Positions 35,129 through 45,075 are shown, counted from the first letter of the stretch. The stretch: 64,000 nt of DNA from Vibrio chagasii (GCA_041879415.1 CP090852.1:310001-374000), one strand, 5' to 3'. Notes: generated by a model from the letters alone, not told the origin. Numbers and translations are program-made.

Positions 35129-36394
35129 ATGAGCGACAAAGCATTCCGCAAACTCAACATATTCCTCTCGATTTTTTGCCTAGCAATCACCCTATTGTCG
35201 TTACTCTCTTTTGATAAGCTCATGAACAAGAGCTACGTCATTGGGCCAGACAAATACCCTACGTTGGTTAACACAGACCGCATCCATAATGGCGGAACAG
35301 TTGGCTCCTTACGCAGATTAAAAGATGCTATAGAGTTACAGTGTGACTTTAAGCGTACCTACAGCAAGCCATTTTGTGAGATTGAATTCGTGCTATCTGA
35401 AGAAGGCAAAGGTTTAGATCTTTCCACGTATGATTCGGTAACCATTAACATGGATTACGAAGGACAAGATAACCCAAGGTTTCGTTTTTACATTCGTAAC
35501 TACGACGAGCGCTACAGTGTGAAAGGCGATGCAATGTCGAACAAGTTCAATCGCTTAGACTTTTCGCTACCAGATGCAAGCCACATCGACTTGGACTACT
35601 TCAACGTCCCATTCTGGTGGATTGATCATTATAACCACCCAGTTTCTGTTAGCGCGGTAGACATCACGAACGCAGTATCTGTTGAACTCGGGCTTGGTGC
35701 GAGCACGCTTGCTGGGCATCATTCAATTAAGATCTCTAGTATTGTCTTCCACGGTAAAATCATCAGCAAGGCTTTGCTAGGTGAGCTGTTGGTTGGATTA
35801 TGGGTAATATATGCCGTCTACTATGTATGCTGCGCTCTACATATCGCTCGACGTAATAAAGCTCGTTCTACACAGCAACAACGCTATTTAACCCAAGAAA
35901 TTGAAGAACTAAAGGTGAAAGCATCGACCGATCCGTTAACTGGCTGTCGAAACAGAACCGAAGCACTAGATACCTTCTATGATTTCGAAAGACTGGCGCA
36001 ACAAAAGAAAATCATTCACATTGCGTTGTTTGATTTAGACCATTTCAAAAAAATCAACGACCAGCATGGCCATGAAATAGGCGACAAAGTTCTCATTCAG
36101 TTTGTTGCTACCACCTACGAAACCCTTGGTGAGCAATATTTACTTTATCGCTGGGGCGGTGAAGAGTTTCTACTGGTTTGTCTAGAACAAACCACGCTAC
36201 AGTGTCACGAATCAATTGATAACTTGTACCTAGCAATGGACACAAAGGCATGGCCGAACGGGCTAACTGTGACAGCTTCTACTGGTGTCACACAGCTTAA
36301 GCAGAACGAGTCGATACGTTCCGCAATCAAACGAGCAGACAAAGCACTGTATGAAGCAAAGTACAACGGACGAAACCAAGTCGTGACGTTTTAA
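35129..36394 (+). CDS. Membrane diguanylate cyclase with a carbohydrate-binding-like periplasmic domain
   Basis: 421 residues from the ATG at 35129 (a TTG frame extends to 35096). Helix at about 8-29, a periplasmic beta-rich domain (about 35-210) with LSTYDSVTINMDYEGQDN and FRFYIRNYDERYS, resembling a jelly-roll or CIA30-like fold, helix at about 216-240, a short coiled coil and a GGDEF domain. The signature is GGEEF at 343 and TDPLTGCRNRTEAL and FDLDHFKKINDQHGHEIGD are intact, so activity is expected. The RxxD inhibitory site is absent. Ligand unknown. Isolated gene between two ORF-poor tracts; no terminator recognised. Confidence 0.88.
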   Translation: MSDKAFRKLNIFLSIFCLAITLLSLLSFDKLMNKSYVIGPDKYPTLVNTDRIHNGGTVGSLRRLKDAIELQCDFKRTYSKPFCEIEFVLSEEGKGLDLSTYDSVTINMDYEGQDNPRFRFYIRNYDERYSVKGDAMSNKFNRLDFSLPDASHIDLDYFNVPFWWIDHYNHPVSVSAVDITNAVSVELGLGASTLAGHHSIKISSIVFHGKIISKALLGELLVGLWVIYAVYYVCCALHIARRNKARSTQQQRYLTQEIEELKVKASTDPLTGCRNRTEALDTFYDFERLAQQKKIIHIALFDLDHFKKINDQHGHEIGDKVLIQFVATTYETLGEQYLLYRWGGEEFLLVCLEQTTLQCHESIDNLYLAMDTKAWPNGLTVTASTGVTQLKQNESIRSAIKRADKALYEAKYNGRNQVVTF

Positions 36395-37077
36395 GTCCAT
36401 CTCATCGTTTTTCATCTGCCCGTCTCTAAGCCGCTGTAAGATAGCTGCCCAGCAAAACTAAATCCCCAATGCTCGCCACTTTTGCATGGCAAGTCTTCTA
36501 ATCTCGTTGCCCATTCTAGCGACCATGAATTAACTTCCTTCAAGCTGAAGCACACGCTTAAGTAAATCACTATCCACCTCAATACGGACCTTGTACTAGC
36601 CGCACTAAAGCGCACTCAGCTAATGCTTTCTACTGCGCTAAGTATACGAACCCTAGTCTAATCAGCGTTAGATACGTAGATCTGCCGTTGAGTATCTTAG
36701 TATCGCTGCTCGCCACAAACACTCCCAAACTTAAACCATAAAACCTTTCTCATTGAGATTTTGCTTAATCAATTCGCGAATCATTGAAGTCACAGCGTCA
36801 CGAACGTTAAAAAAGCTCTGATATTGAACAACTTACGGCTAGTGACACAAATACTGACACCAAAAAATCAGAATGTTTAACTTTCACTTTTGTTTGTAAC
36901 TTAATTACAAACAAAAGTGAAAAACACCCCAAGAAGTAGATTACTCCGAGGTAAACTATTGAATATATGTGGATTATCAGAATATAAAGGTGTGTACTCT
37001 AGTGCGGTATTAAGGTTGTGATTGGCGAGATAATATATTGGCGTGCAATTGTTTTAGTTATAGTGCATTAAGATGAT
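36395..37077. other. ORF-poor tract downstream of the cyclase gene
   Basis: Nearly 0.7 kb without a convincing gene. A 67-codon reverse frame (36412-36615) has no ribosome site and no recognised family. A short reverse open stretch at 36731-36835 ends NVRDAVTSMIRELIKQNLNE plus KGFMV and looks like a protein C-terminus without a start, perhaps a gene remnant. TGACAC occurs twice near 36843 and 36855. The notable element is the hairpin at 36882. Confidence 0.4.
36882..36922. repeat. Perfect 18-bp inverted repeat with a 5-base loop
   Basis: TTTCACTTTTGTTTGTAA at 36882-36899 and its exact reverse complement at 36905-36922, separated by CTTAA. It lies 176 bases from the end of the vxr operon and is not followed by a T-run. 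Could be an operator, a processed RNA hairpin or a mobile-element end. Confidence 0.7.
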
Positions 37078-37097
37078 AAAAAAGAAGGGCTGACGCC
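37078..37097 (-). terminator. Terminator of the vxr operon
   Basis: On the reverse strand GGGC-GTCA-GCCC directly follows the vxrE stop and is followed by TTCTTTTTT. Confidence 0.75.
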
Positions 37098-37250
37098 CTA
37101 CTCTTCTTTGTTACTCATTTCTTCACGAATTTGCTCAGCAACGATCTTGATAGCTTGTGCTGTGCTAACACCTTGGCTCATCATTTCTTGGATTCGTTCA
37201 ACAGCTTTTTGTTGTTCTTCGTGAGAAAGGGTTGGTAAGTCGTTTAGCAT
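37098..37250 (-). CDS. vxrE: YoaH/UPF0181 family small protein, VxrE-like
   Basis: A 50-residue acidic protein that starts [20 protein letters not shown] and contains [22 protein letters not shown]. This is the UPF0181 (YoaH) pattern: E. coli YoaH has [24 protein letters not shown] good ribosome site AGGAGC precedes the ATG, 41 bases after the vxrD stop. In V. cholerae the last gene of vxrABCDE is such a protein. Function unknown; probably a helical cytosolic peptide. Missed by a 60-residue cut-off. Confidence 0.88.
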   Translation of the reverse strand: MLNDLPTLSHEEQQKAVERIQEMMSQGVSTAQAIKIVAEQIREEMSNKEE

Positions 37251-37291
37251 GTTCTGCTCCTTTATTTAGGAGCAGAACTATATAAGGACTA

Positions 37292-38440
37292 TTAGTAACT
37301 AGCAAGGAAATTGATAGATGCACCCATTGCGTTTTCGTTTGTGTAGTTAGCACTTAGATCTAGTTGGAACAAATTAAGTGGCGACAAACCAATACCGGCT
37401 GTGATAGTTCCTTCCGAGTCAGAGTAAGCTAGGTTCTTGTAGTACCCTGCCCTCAGCTGCATTTGACGCAACAAATCAACTTCAGTACCGACACGAATCA
37501 TCTGCTCGTTATCTTCAAACGAAGTAAACTTTTCAGTTTCATTCAAATCGTAATCAACACTTAACGAGAAGTAGTCAGACACGATACCTGCACCAACGGT
37601 GTAAACTGGCTCAAGTTGATAAGCGTATTTACCACCAACTTTATGTGTCGCACCGCTTGTGCTGCTAGTTAATGTTCGGGTTGTATCTTTCGTCTCAATA
37701 TCTCTTGAGAATAAGTTGGTCGCAGCAACACCCACTCGGAACGGTCCGAAGAACCAAAGCGCACCTGCATCCATGTTAAATGCAGTTTCACCATTGCTGT
37801 TTTCTCTTACGTCAGAAAGATCGTAATCGTTAACCGATGCAATGTAGTTGTATGTGTAGATACGTTGAATCTTAGGTGTAATACCAAAAGAAATGTGTTG
37901 GCCCATAAAGGTTTGGTATTTCGCAAGAGAAAGGCCAACTTCAGTTACACCGATTGACACAGCTTCAACGGTAGACAACTCGACTTTGTCCGTGTCGGAA
38001 CCGGTCGTGTAAACGTCAGGTGTTGCAAAAGATTCTGTGTAAGCTTTTGCAAAAAGGTTCGCAGCAACAAACTGGTTAGGAAGTGCGAATGCCACAACAC
38101 CCCCAAGTTCTACGTTTGCTTGATTGCCATCAAGTTTACTCAGAGCGGCATCTAGGTCTGCGGTGTTTGAAGCGTCAATAACACTATCGATATTTGATTT
38201 CATATCGTTAGGATCATTGTAGTTACCACCAAAGCTTGGCGTAATCATACCCATGTCATCGTTGCGACGGTAAATGGCAACCAATGCTGGGTTATAGAAT
38301 GGAGCAGTTAGGAAGTTTGCAGAAACAACACCAACACCACCCATCGCATCACCACGCGCTTCAATGGCGTAGTTTGCTGCTGAAATAGGAAGACTGGCGA
38401 ATGCAATTGACGCTGCGAGTAGTTTAGTAGTTTTTTTCAT
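37292..38440 (-). CDS. vxrD: Outer-membrane TraF-like/FadL-like protein, VxrD-like
   Basis: 382 residues with signal peptide ending PISA-ANYAIE. The mature part opens with ARGDAMGGVGVVSANFLTAPFYNPAL, the start of TraF_2/FadL-like outer membrane proteins, and continues as alternating beta segments to a C-terminal INFLASY. Databases often call this family conjugal transfer protein TraF, but there is no conjugation gene here. It is the fourth gene of the vxr operon and probably sits in the outer membrane. Role unproven. Confidence 0.82.
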   Translation of the reverse strand: MKKTTKLLAASIAFASLPISAANYAIEARGDAMGGVGVVSANFLTAPFYNPALVAIYRRNDDMGMITPSFGGNYNDPNDMKSNIDSVIDASNTADLDAALSKLDGNQANVELGGVVAFALPNQFVAANLFAKAYTESFATPDVYTTGSDTDKVELSTVEAVSIGVTEVGLSLAKYQTFMGQHISFGITPKIQRIYTYNYIASVNDYDLSDVRENSNGETAFNMDAGALWFFGPFRVGVAATNLFSRDIETKDTTRTLTSSTSGATHKVGGKYAYQLEPVYTVGAGIVSDYFSLSVDYDLNETEKFTSFEDNEQMIRVGTEVDLLRQMQLRAGYYKNLAYSDSEGTITAGIGLSPLNLFQLDLSANYTNENAMGASINFLASY

Positions 38441-38490
38441 GCCGTTTATCTTTGTTAGATCCCTTACATAGTTAACGGCACAATTTTAAA

Positions 38491-39378
38491 TTACTTTAAC
38501 TCTTCTTCGCTAGAAATATCATAAGTTTTACTGATAGTTTGTGCTTGTTCTATCGCTATATCGCCTTGCCAGCGTGAATGCACCATAGAAACAGCCAGAA
38601 CGTATCGGTCATTGGGTAAATCTTCACCAGACAAGCTCATCGGATAATCCGACTCATAGCTCTTACCCCACACTTGTTCATAGTGCTCGTCGATATAGTC
38701 GTATAAACCGACTTCCAGCTTAGGTAACGGACAATATGGGTTGAGTAAGTCTTTCTTATCAATTCGCCATGTATCTTTAGATGCCCAACGCACTTGCTGA
38801 CGCATCGCTACTTCACCAAGAACAATCCATGTGCTCCAAGAGTTGCCACCATCGCCTTTCACGTTCAGACGATACAAACCAGAATCCAACTGCGACGCTA
38901 GGTTGTAACGCTTGCGGTACAAACTGACAGAGGCATTGTTTACCACCTCACTTTCTTTCGTGAATTCACTATCGGAAGAGACAACCTTGTCGACCCACTT
39001 TTCGAAGGTGATATCTTGAATGCCTTGCTCAGATTCGACATCAATTGAAACTCGGAATGTGTCTCGGCCAGGGCTTTGAATAATGTGCCTTTTGACGACG
39101 ACCGAACTTATCCAATCGGGCAAAGTTTTTTTGGTGAGGGTTTTACCACAATCTTTGTTCAACGCTTGGTCAAACAATTCGTTGAGGTGATCTTCTCGGG
39201 ATTGAGAAGCATTGATTTGCCAAACTTCCACTAAAGAATCAAACATCTGCGGTAAGTCGTTATCCAACAAATGTTTATGTACTTGAGTCAGAGCATCACT
39301 GCTTTTAAACCAATCTGCTGCGTGTGCGGTGTTAACGACACTCGACAGCATTAATAGTGGAAGTAAGGCTTTTTTCAT
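38491..39378 (-). CDS. vxrC: DUF2861 family periplasmic protein, VxrC-like
   Basis: 295 residues with signal peptide MKKALLPLLMLSSVVNTAHA and cleavage before ADWF. No catalytic motif is visible; two Cys (KDCGKT and NPYCPL) may pair in the periplasm. The family is, as I recall, the Vibrio DUF2861 group. Its ATG shares one base with the vxrB stop (TAATG), so it is translationally coupled to the response regulator. In V. cholerae this gene is vxrC and its absence affects T6SS regulation little; treat that as recollection. Confidence 0.82.
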   Translation of the reverse strand: MKKALLPLLMLSSVVNTAHAADWFKSSDALTQVHKHLLDNDLPQMFDSLVEVWQINASQSREDHLNELFDQALNKDCGKTLTKKTLPDWISSVVVKRHIIQSPGRDTFRVSIDVESEQGIQDITFEKWVDKVVSSDSEFTKESEVVNNASVSLYRKRYNLASQLDSGLYRLNVKGDGGNSWSTWIVLGEVAMRQQVRWASKDTWRIDKKDLLNPYCPLPKLEVGLYDYIDEHYEQVWGKSYESDYPMSLSGEDLPNDRYVLAVSMVHSRWQGDIAIEQAQTISKTYDISSEEELK

Positions 39379-40037
39379 TACGCTTTCATCTTATAGCCAA
39401 CGCCACGCAGCGTTTCGATCTCTAGACCTGGCAGCTTCTGTCTTAATTGCAGAACATGCGTATCTACGGTACGAGTTGTTGGGAAGTGGTTGTATCCCCA
39501 TACGTGATCTAGTAGTTCGTCACGTGTAAATACGCGGCCTAGGTTGCTTGCCAAGAACAACAACAAGTCAAATTCAGTGCGTGTTAGCGTCACTTCTTGC
39601 TCATTGAAAAACACTTCACGTGTTGCCTTGTCGATAACAAGGTTTTGAGCGATAACTTTTGATGCGTCCTGCTCTTCAGCGTCTGGCAGACGAAGCTGCG
39701 CACGAATACGAGCAAACAGCTCAGCTTCTGCGAATGGCTTCGTTAGGTAATCGTTAGCACCGGAATCTAGGCCCGCTACTTTGTCTTTTACTGTAACCAA
39801 TGCTGTCAGCAAAATTACAGGGATATCTTTCTTCTTCTTCCAACCTGGAAGTGAATCTACTGAGTCACCATCAGGAAGTTGACGGTCTAGGATAACTAGA
39901 TCCGCTTGTTCCCAATAGCCTTCAACTTCAGAGATCAGTTCAGCATGTAAACATTCATACCCAGCTTGCTCAAGGCTAACTAATAGGCCATCAGCTAAAT
40001 TCTTATCATCTTCAACGAGAAGCAATGTCTGTTTCAC
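39378..40037 (-). CDS. vxrB: OmpR/PhoB-family response regulator VxrB
   Basis: 219 residues. Receiver domain (1-115) with acidic pocket EDD at 9-11, phosphoacceptor Asp51 in LVILDRQLPDG, Thr in LLTAL and Lys in YLTKPF; C-terminal winged helix (about 128-218) with TRTEFDLLLFLASNLGRVFTRDELLDHVWGY and TVDTHVLQLRQKL. The vxrA end overlaps its start by 26 bases. In V. cholerae VxrAB (also WigKR) controls cell-wall homeostasis, type VI secretion and biofilm; the same operon order here supports the name. Confidence 0.92.
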   Translation of the reverse strand: MKQTLLLVEDDKNLADGLLVSLEQAGYECLHAELISEVEGYWEQADLVILDRQLPDGDSVDSLPGWKKKKDIPVILLTALVTVKDKVAGLDSGANDYLTKPFAEAELFARIRAQLRLPDAEEQDASKVIAQNLVIDKATREVFFNEQEVTLTRTEFDLLLFLASNLGRVFTRDELLDHVWGYNHFPTTRTVDTHVLQLRQKLPGLEIETLRGVGYKMKA

Positions 40038-41484
40038 AAGGTATCTCCAAAATAAATGTTGTCGGGGGGCCGATTAGCGTCATGTGACCGCCCATTTTTC
40101 CGACCATAGACTCTACTATCGTCAGACCTAAACCTAGTCCACTCTTACTAACGAATGGCTTTCTTAGTTGCCCCCAGTCTTTGCGGGACAAGTCTCCATT
40201 ATCTATAACTTTGAATGTCAGCTTCTTGTCAGAAGTATTCAGTTCTAGTATCACTGGTGCGACACCGTATTTAACAGCGTTCCTGATCAGGTTATCGATA
40301 CAGGTTCCTAACCAATATACGTTCACTTTCGCAGCAATATCTTGGTTGATTCGTAGCTCGATTCCAGGAGCGAAATCTTCTTCAACTTTGTACTCTAACC
40401 ACTCTTGTACACTTGGAACCCACTCTGTTGCAAGTGGTTGATTGTCCGACTGTAAATAGTCTTTACTTGCCTCTGCTAACTGCCTTAAACGACGCGTGTC
40501 TTCACACAGTCGACGGAATTCATCATATACCGATTCAGGTAAGTGTTCGAACTCTCGTCTGAACCCTTCAACGGTCAATGATAAGCTCGCAATCGGCGTT
40601 CTCAGTTCGTGCGTTAAGATCTGAAGAACCAACATACGACTCTTCAATTCCTGTTTCTTACTGTTCCAACGGTATATGGCCCAACCTAGCACAAGCATGA
40701 TGTTGGCGATCACCAAGATGAACATTGCGACCTGAAGCAGTTCAGAATGATCTTCGATTTCCCAACACACGTTACCACGTTGGACGAAACAGCTCTTACC
40801 TTCTGACGATAAGCTGAACGACAACCCTGCTACCGTGGCGTTTTCATGCCAATCAGATTCTTTGTATAGATAGTATCTGTCACCACGTTTCACCCACATT
40901 TCGTCAAGCTCGACGAACATGCTAGCGCCAGCCAACAGCGCGGTGATTGCTTCGTTATCCATCTGTTGCAAGCGAGACAGTAGCTCATCATTTTCAGTAT
41001 TCGGACGCTCTTGTATATGCATGTAGCGTTTCAGAGAGTCGAATTTTTCTGGGTACTTCTCAACATAACGCGCCGCATAAGAGCCACCACCAGGATGAAT
41101 CAAGCCACTACGGCTAAACCAACGATCCGACAATTTAGTGCCCTTACACATCGCTCGCGTAAACACTAAAGGTTCAGTGATCAAAGGGCTCAACGGCAAC
41201 TTACCACTACAGGTTTTTGATAACTGGTATAGGCGCTGAATATCTTTAAGTGGGTATTCTGCGGTTTGCGGCAGCATTGAAGAAGGCGTGATTAGGCGCG
41301 TTGGATAATCAGCCTGAAGCAAACGAATATCATAAGATTCGATTGCCGTTTCATGATCAAATAGTTTGGTGAAGTTATCGATACGCTCAGGCAAAGAATC
41401 AGCAAACGCGTTTACTGATACTGATAATGTAGCGATAAGAAGAGTAAATGTTCTTTTGATGATCACAAACCAGCGCAAATTCAT
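40012..41484 (-). CDS. vxrA: Sensor histidine kinase VxrA
   Basis: About 490 residues from the ATG at 41484, which gives an N-terminal signal segment ending VNAFA; an ATG at 41508 adds eight residues. A large periplasmic sensor region (about 30-245) with four Cys, one transmembrane helix (about 250-272), then the kinase: H-box TILTHELRTPIASL-like (VLQILTHELRTPIAS), N-box NLIRNAVKYG, and G-boxes DNGD and GLGLGLTIVESM. It should phosphorylate VxrB in response to cell-wall or envelope stress, as known in V. cholerae. First gene of the operon. Confidence 0.92.
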   Translation of the reverse strand: MNLRWFVIIKRTFTLLIATLSVSVNAFADSLPERIDNFTKLFDHETAIESYDIRLLQADYPTRLITPSSMLPQTAEYPLKDIQRLYQLSKTCSGKLPLSPLITEPLVFTRAMCKGTKLSDRWFSRSGLIHPGGGSYAARYVEKYPEKFDSLKRYMHIQERPNTENDELLSRLQQMDNEAITALLAGASMFVELDEMWVKRGDRYYLYKESDWHENATVAGLSFSLSSEGKSCFVQRGNVCWEIEDHSELLQVAMFILVIANIMLVLGWAIYRWNSKKQELKSRMLVLQILTHELRTPIASLSLTVEGFRREFEHLPESVYDEFRRLCEDTRRLRQLAEASKDYLQSDNQPLATEWVPSVQEWLEYKVEEDFAPGIELRINQDIAAKVNVYWLGTCIDNLIRNAVKYGVAPVILELNTSDKKLTFKVIDNGDLSRKDWGQLRKPFVSKSGLGLGLTIVESMVGKMGGHMTLIGPPTTFILEIPCETDIASR

Positions 41485-41550
41485 ATAGATCAGACAAATA
41501 TATACCATTCGCTTTCAAAGATAAATTTTAACCGCATGAAAAACAGCGAG

Positions 41551-41570
41551 AATGACGGCTAGCTGTCATT
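41551..41570. promoter_or_regulatory. 20-base near-palindrome upstream of vxrA
   Basis: AATGACGGCT and AGCTGTCATT form 10-base arms with one mismatched pair and no spacer. It lies 67 bases upstream of the vxrA start. Candidate operator, possibly for autoregulation by VxrB. Confidence 0.4.
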
Positions 41571-41715
41571 AAATTGACTTGCATACTCTCAAAGCTAACG
41601 AATGTACCGGTCTAACGCATCGGAGTTAAGCCATTTCACCGTCGGATGGAGAAAATTGTTCTGCTCATAATCTCTCTACATTCGAAGTATCTTCCCCTGA
41701 GCTGTGGTCACAAAA

Positions 41716-41739
41716 AAAGGAGCTCAATCGAGCTCCTTT
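41716..41739 (-). terminator. Terminator after pntB
   Basis: Reverse-strand stem AAAGGAGCT/AGCTCCTTT around CGATTG, followed by a T-run, 29 bases after the pntB stop. Confidence 0.9.
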
Positions 41740-41767
41740 AATTTAGTTATGTTTTACAAAGCGACCT

Positions 41768-43165
41768 TTAGAGGTGCTCTAAAATACCTAGACAGCTTTG
41801 CTTAGCATCGCCAAACAGCATCTGTGTATTTTCTTTGAAGAACAATGGGTTTTGTACGCCTGCGTAGCCCGTATTCATAGAACGCTTGAACACGATAACA
41901 TTTTGAGCGTTCCAAACTTCCAGTACTGGCATGCCAGCAATCGGGCTATTTGGATCTTCTAGAGCTGCAGGGTTTACGGTGTCATTCGCACCAATAACCA
42001 ATACAGTATCTGTCTCGTCAAAGTCATCGTTGATTTCGTCCATCTCAAGAACGATATCGTAAGGTACTTTTGCTTCAGCAAGCAGTACGTTCATGTGACC
42101 CGGTAACCTACCCGCCACAGGATGTATACCAAATCGAACATTTACGCCCTGTGCGCGGAGCTTTTCAGTAATTTCGTGTACTGGGTACTGAGCTTGAGCT
42201 ACTGCCATGCCGTATCCCGGAGTGATAATTACTGACTTAGAGTTCTTAAGCATATCAGCAACGTCTTCTGCTGAAGTTTCACGGTGCTCACCTTGATCTT
42301 CATCGCCTTCAGACACTTGAACTTCCTGACCAAAGCCACCAGCAATAACACTAATAAACGAGCGGTTCATTGCTTTACACATGATGTAAGAAAGAATCGC
42401 ACCCGACGAGCCAACTAGTGCACCCGTTACGATAAGCAGGTCGTTTGCAAGCATGAAACCTGCCGCCGCCGCCGCCCAACCAGAGTATGAGTTAAGCATT
42501 GAAACAACCACTGGCATATCTGCACCGCCGATTGATGCCACTAAGTGGTAACCGAACGCGAATGCGATAAGTGTCATCACCATCAGTGCGAACATGCTGC
42601 CATCAGCTTTAACGAACATGATCATAAGCAGTGTAGAAACCACGATAGCTGCTAGGTTCCACTTGTGCTTATGAGGGATGTTCAATGCAGATGAAGAAAT
42701 CACGCCACGAAGCTTACCAAACGCGACAATCGAACCAGTAAAGGTTACTGCACCGATAAACACACCCAGGAACACTTCCACTAAGTGAATAACGTGCTCT
42801 GCATGAATATCAGCAGGGTTAAGTGACACTGCCGCCGGTGGATCGATGTAGCTGTTGTAGCCCACCAATACCGCTGCCATACCTACGAAGCTGTGCAGAA
42901 TTGCCACCAGCTCAGGCATTTCCGTCATTTCTACTTTGCGTGCGTAGTGGATACCGATACCACCACCGATCACCATAGCAATGATGATCCAAACAATACC
43001 AGCCGAGTGAGGACCGAAGATCGTCGCGATCAATGCGATAGCCATACCAGTGATACCGTAATAGTTACCTGCACGTGCAGATTCCTGTTTCGATAGTCCA
43101 GCCAAGCTCATAATAAAGAATACTGCAGCAACAATATAAGCTGCTTGTACTAATCCTTCAGACAT
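41768..43165 (-). CDS. pntB: NAD(P) transhydrogenase subunit beta
   Basis: 465 residues. Nine or so membrane helices in the first two thirds (domain II), then the soluble NADP-binding domain III with [36 protein letters not shown] and [14 protein letters not shown], all conserved in E. coli PntB. With PntA it uses the proton gradient to reduce NADP with NADH in the inner membrane. It begins 10 bases after the pntA stop. Confidence 0.97.
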   Translation of the reverse strand: MSEGLVQAAYIVAAVFFIMSLAGLSKQESARAGNYYGITGMAIALIATIFGPHSAGIVWIIIAMVIGGGIGIHYARKVEMTEMPELVAILHSFVGMAAVLVGYNSYIDPPAAVSLNPADIHAEHVIHLVEVFLGVFIGAVTFTGSIVAFGKLRGVISSSALNIPHKHKWNLAAIVVSTLLMIMFVKADGSMFALMVMTLIAFAFGYHLVASIGGADMPVVVSMLNSYSGWAAAAAGFMLANDLLIVTGALVGSSGAILSYIMCKAMNRSFISVIAGGFGQEVQVSEGDEDQGEHRETSAEDVADMLKNSKSVIITPGYGMAVAQAQYPVHEITEKLRAQGVNVRFGIHPVAGRLPGHMNVLLAEAKVPYDIVLEMDEINDDFDETDTVLVIGANDTVNPAALEDPNSPIAGMPVLEVWNAQNVIVFKRSMNTGYAGVQNPLFFKENTQMLFGDAKQSCLGILEHL

Positions 43166-43175
43166 CTATTACTCC

Positions 43176-44723
43176 TTAGTCTTTACGGAACATTTCAAGC
43201 ATACGTTTGGTCACGGTAAAGCCACCAAAGATATTGATACTTGCAATTAACACGGCAATGAAAGAGAGGAAAGTAACGACACCGTTGCCTTGTCCAATCT
43301 GTAATAGAGCACCTACCACAATGATCCCTGAAATCGCATTCGTAACAGACATCAAAGGCGTGTGCAGAGAATGGCTAACATTCCAAACTACGTAATAACC
43401 CACCACACAAGCAAGAACGAAAACGGTAAAGTGAGATAAGAACGCAGCAGGCGCCACCGACGCAATCCAAGCGAAAGCACCAACCGCAACGGCCATACCT
43501 GCCGCTTTTTTGACTGGAGACGTAGGCTCTTCAACTTTTGGCTCAGGTTTCGCTGCTTTTGGTTTAGCTTGCTGAGGTTGAGCTGAAACTTGAATTGGTG
43601 GCGCAGGCCAAGTGACTTCACCTTCTTTAACGACTGTTACACCGCGAAGTACAACGTCATCAAAGTCGATATTGATGTTACCGTCTTTCTCTTTACAAAG
43701 TAGTTTCAGTAAGTTCACTAGGTTAGTCGCGTACAGTTGCGAAGATTGAGTTGGCAGACGACCAACCATGTCAGTATAACCGACAACCTTCACACCATTG
43801 GCCGTTGTGATCACTTGATCCGCTAAAGTGTATTCACAGTTACCACCGTTCGCGGCTGCAAGGTCGACAATCACGCTGCCTGGCTTCATGCTATCAACCA
43901 TCGCTTTAGTGATAAGCTTAGGCGCAGGGCGACCTGGAATCAGCGCGGTAGTAATAATGATATCAACGTCTTTTGCTTGAGCCGCATAAAGCTCTTCCGC
44001 TTTCTTGTTGAACGCGTCAGACATCTCTTTTGCGTAGCCATCGCCAGCACCCGTATCTTCCTGGAAATCCACTTCCAAGAATTCAGCACCCATCGACTCT
44101 ACTTGCTCTTTTACTTCAGGACGAACGTCGAATGAACGAACAATTGCACCAAGGCTACCTGCAGCACCAATTGCTGCCAAACCTGCAACGCCGGCACCAG
44201 CAACCAGTACTTTCGCTGGTGGAACTTTACCTGCCGCTGTAATTTGACCAGTGAAGAATCGACCAAATTCATGCGCTGCTTCAACCACTGCACGGTAACC
44301 CGCGATGTTTGCCATAGAACTTAACGCATCGAGTGCTTGAGCTCTTGAAATACGAGGCACGGAATCCATCGCCATCACATTGATGTTACGGCTCGACAGA
44401 TGTTCCATTAATTCAGGGTTTTGAGCAGGCCAAATAAAGCTGACCAGAGTAGCGCCATCTTTAAGTAGGTCTATTTCATTTTGAGTATCGTCAACGATTG
44501 GAGCGTTAACTTTAAAGACAATATCGGATTTCCAAGCTTCATCTGCGCTTACAACTTTTGCTCCAGCTTCTTCATAAGCTGAATCCTCAAAACTTGCTAG
44601 CGCACCTGCTTGTGATTCAACACAAACTTCAAATCCTAATTTTAGAAGCTGTTCGACCGATTTCGGCGATGCAGCGACTCGCGTTTCACCTGCGAGCGTT
44701 TCTCTTGGTACACCTATCAACAA
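43176..44723 (-). CDS. pntA: NAD(P) transhydrogenase subunit alpha
   Basis: 515 residues. NAD-binding domain I (1-375) with [39 protein letters not shown] and [13 protein letters not shown], then membrane helices near 420-512 ending [16 protein letters not shown]. The E. coli protein starts just before RIGIPRE, so the TTG at 44723 is the best start: AAGGAG lies six bases before it. The upstream in-frame TTG at 44744 would cut through that ribosome site. It runs with pntB as one operon. Confidence 0.96.
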   Translation of the reverse strand: MLIGVPRETLAGETRVAASPKSVEQLLKLGFEVCVESQAGALASFEDSAYEEAGAKVVSADEAWKSDIVFKVNAPIVDDTQNEIDLLKDGATLVSFIWPAQNPELMEHLSSRNINVMAMDSVPRISRAQALDALSSMANIAGYRAVVEAAHEFGRFFTGQITAAGKVPPAKVLVAGAGVAGLAAIGAAGSLGAIVRSFDVRPEVKEQVESMGAEFLEVDFQEDTGAGDGYAKEMSDAFNKKAEELYAAQAKDVDIIITTALIPGRPAPKLITKAMVDSMKPGSVIVDLAAANGGNCEYTLADQVITTANGVKVVGYTDMVGRLPTQSSQLYATNLVNLLKLLCKEKDGNINIDFDDVVLRGVTVVKEGEVTWPAPPIQVSAQPQQAKPKAAKPEPKVEEPTSPVKKAAGMAVAVGAFAWIASVAPAAFLSHFTVFVLACVVGYYVVWNVSHSLHTPLMSVTNAISGIIVVGALLQIGQGNGVVTFLSFIAVLIASINIFGGFTVTKRMLEMFRKD

Positions 44724-45040
44724 ATTAGACTCCTTGTGTATCAATTTGTGATTATTATTCTTACCAAAGACCAGTTAAAGAGATCGCAGCCATTGGATAC
44801 ACCAATTTGCATAACTACTCTTTCACTATTGGCACATGACTTATTCGTTTGTATCTAACGACAACTAATACTTCAAGCGTTTTGTTCAAAGAACAGAAAA
44901 AGTTATTACTTATAACGATTTGGATGGATTTTGAGCAGTTATTTGAGTTAAATGATGCACGCCTCGAATAAAGAGGTCAAACCACTTGCTAATAATCCTT
45001 TTAATAACAACCGACTAGCTGTTCTTTGTCCCTAAAACTA

Positions 45041-45075
45041 AAAAGAGCTTTCAGCATATACACTGAAAGCTCTCT
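45041..45075 (-). terminator. Terminator after the HlyU-domain gene
   Basis: Perfect 11-base stem AGAGCTTTCAG/CTGAAAGCTCT with an 8-base loop and reverse-strand T-run. The remaining interval to 44745 (pntA leader and promoter region) holds no gene that I can see. Confidence 0.85.

Noticed and set aside
36412..36615. 67-codon reverse ORF in the tract after the cyclase
   Set aside because: No ribosome site or promoter, no family recognised, odd composition; likely chance.
32048..37077. A genomic island set off by the recombinase
   Set aside because: Neighbours look like core chromosome II genes and there is no flanking repeat or cargo that supports an island.
37292..38440. TraF label suggesting conjugation
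   Set aside because: No other transfer genes; the barrel protein belongs to the vxr operon.
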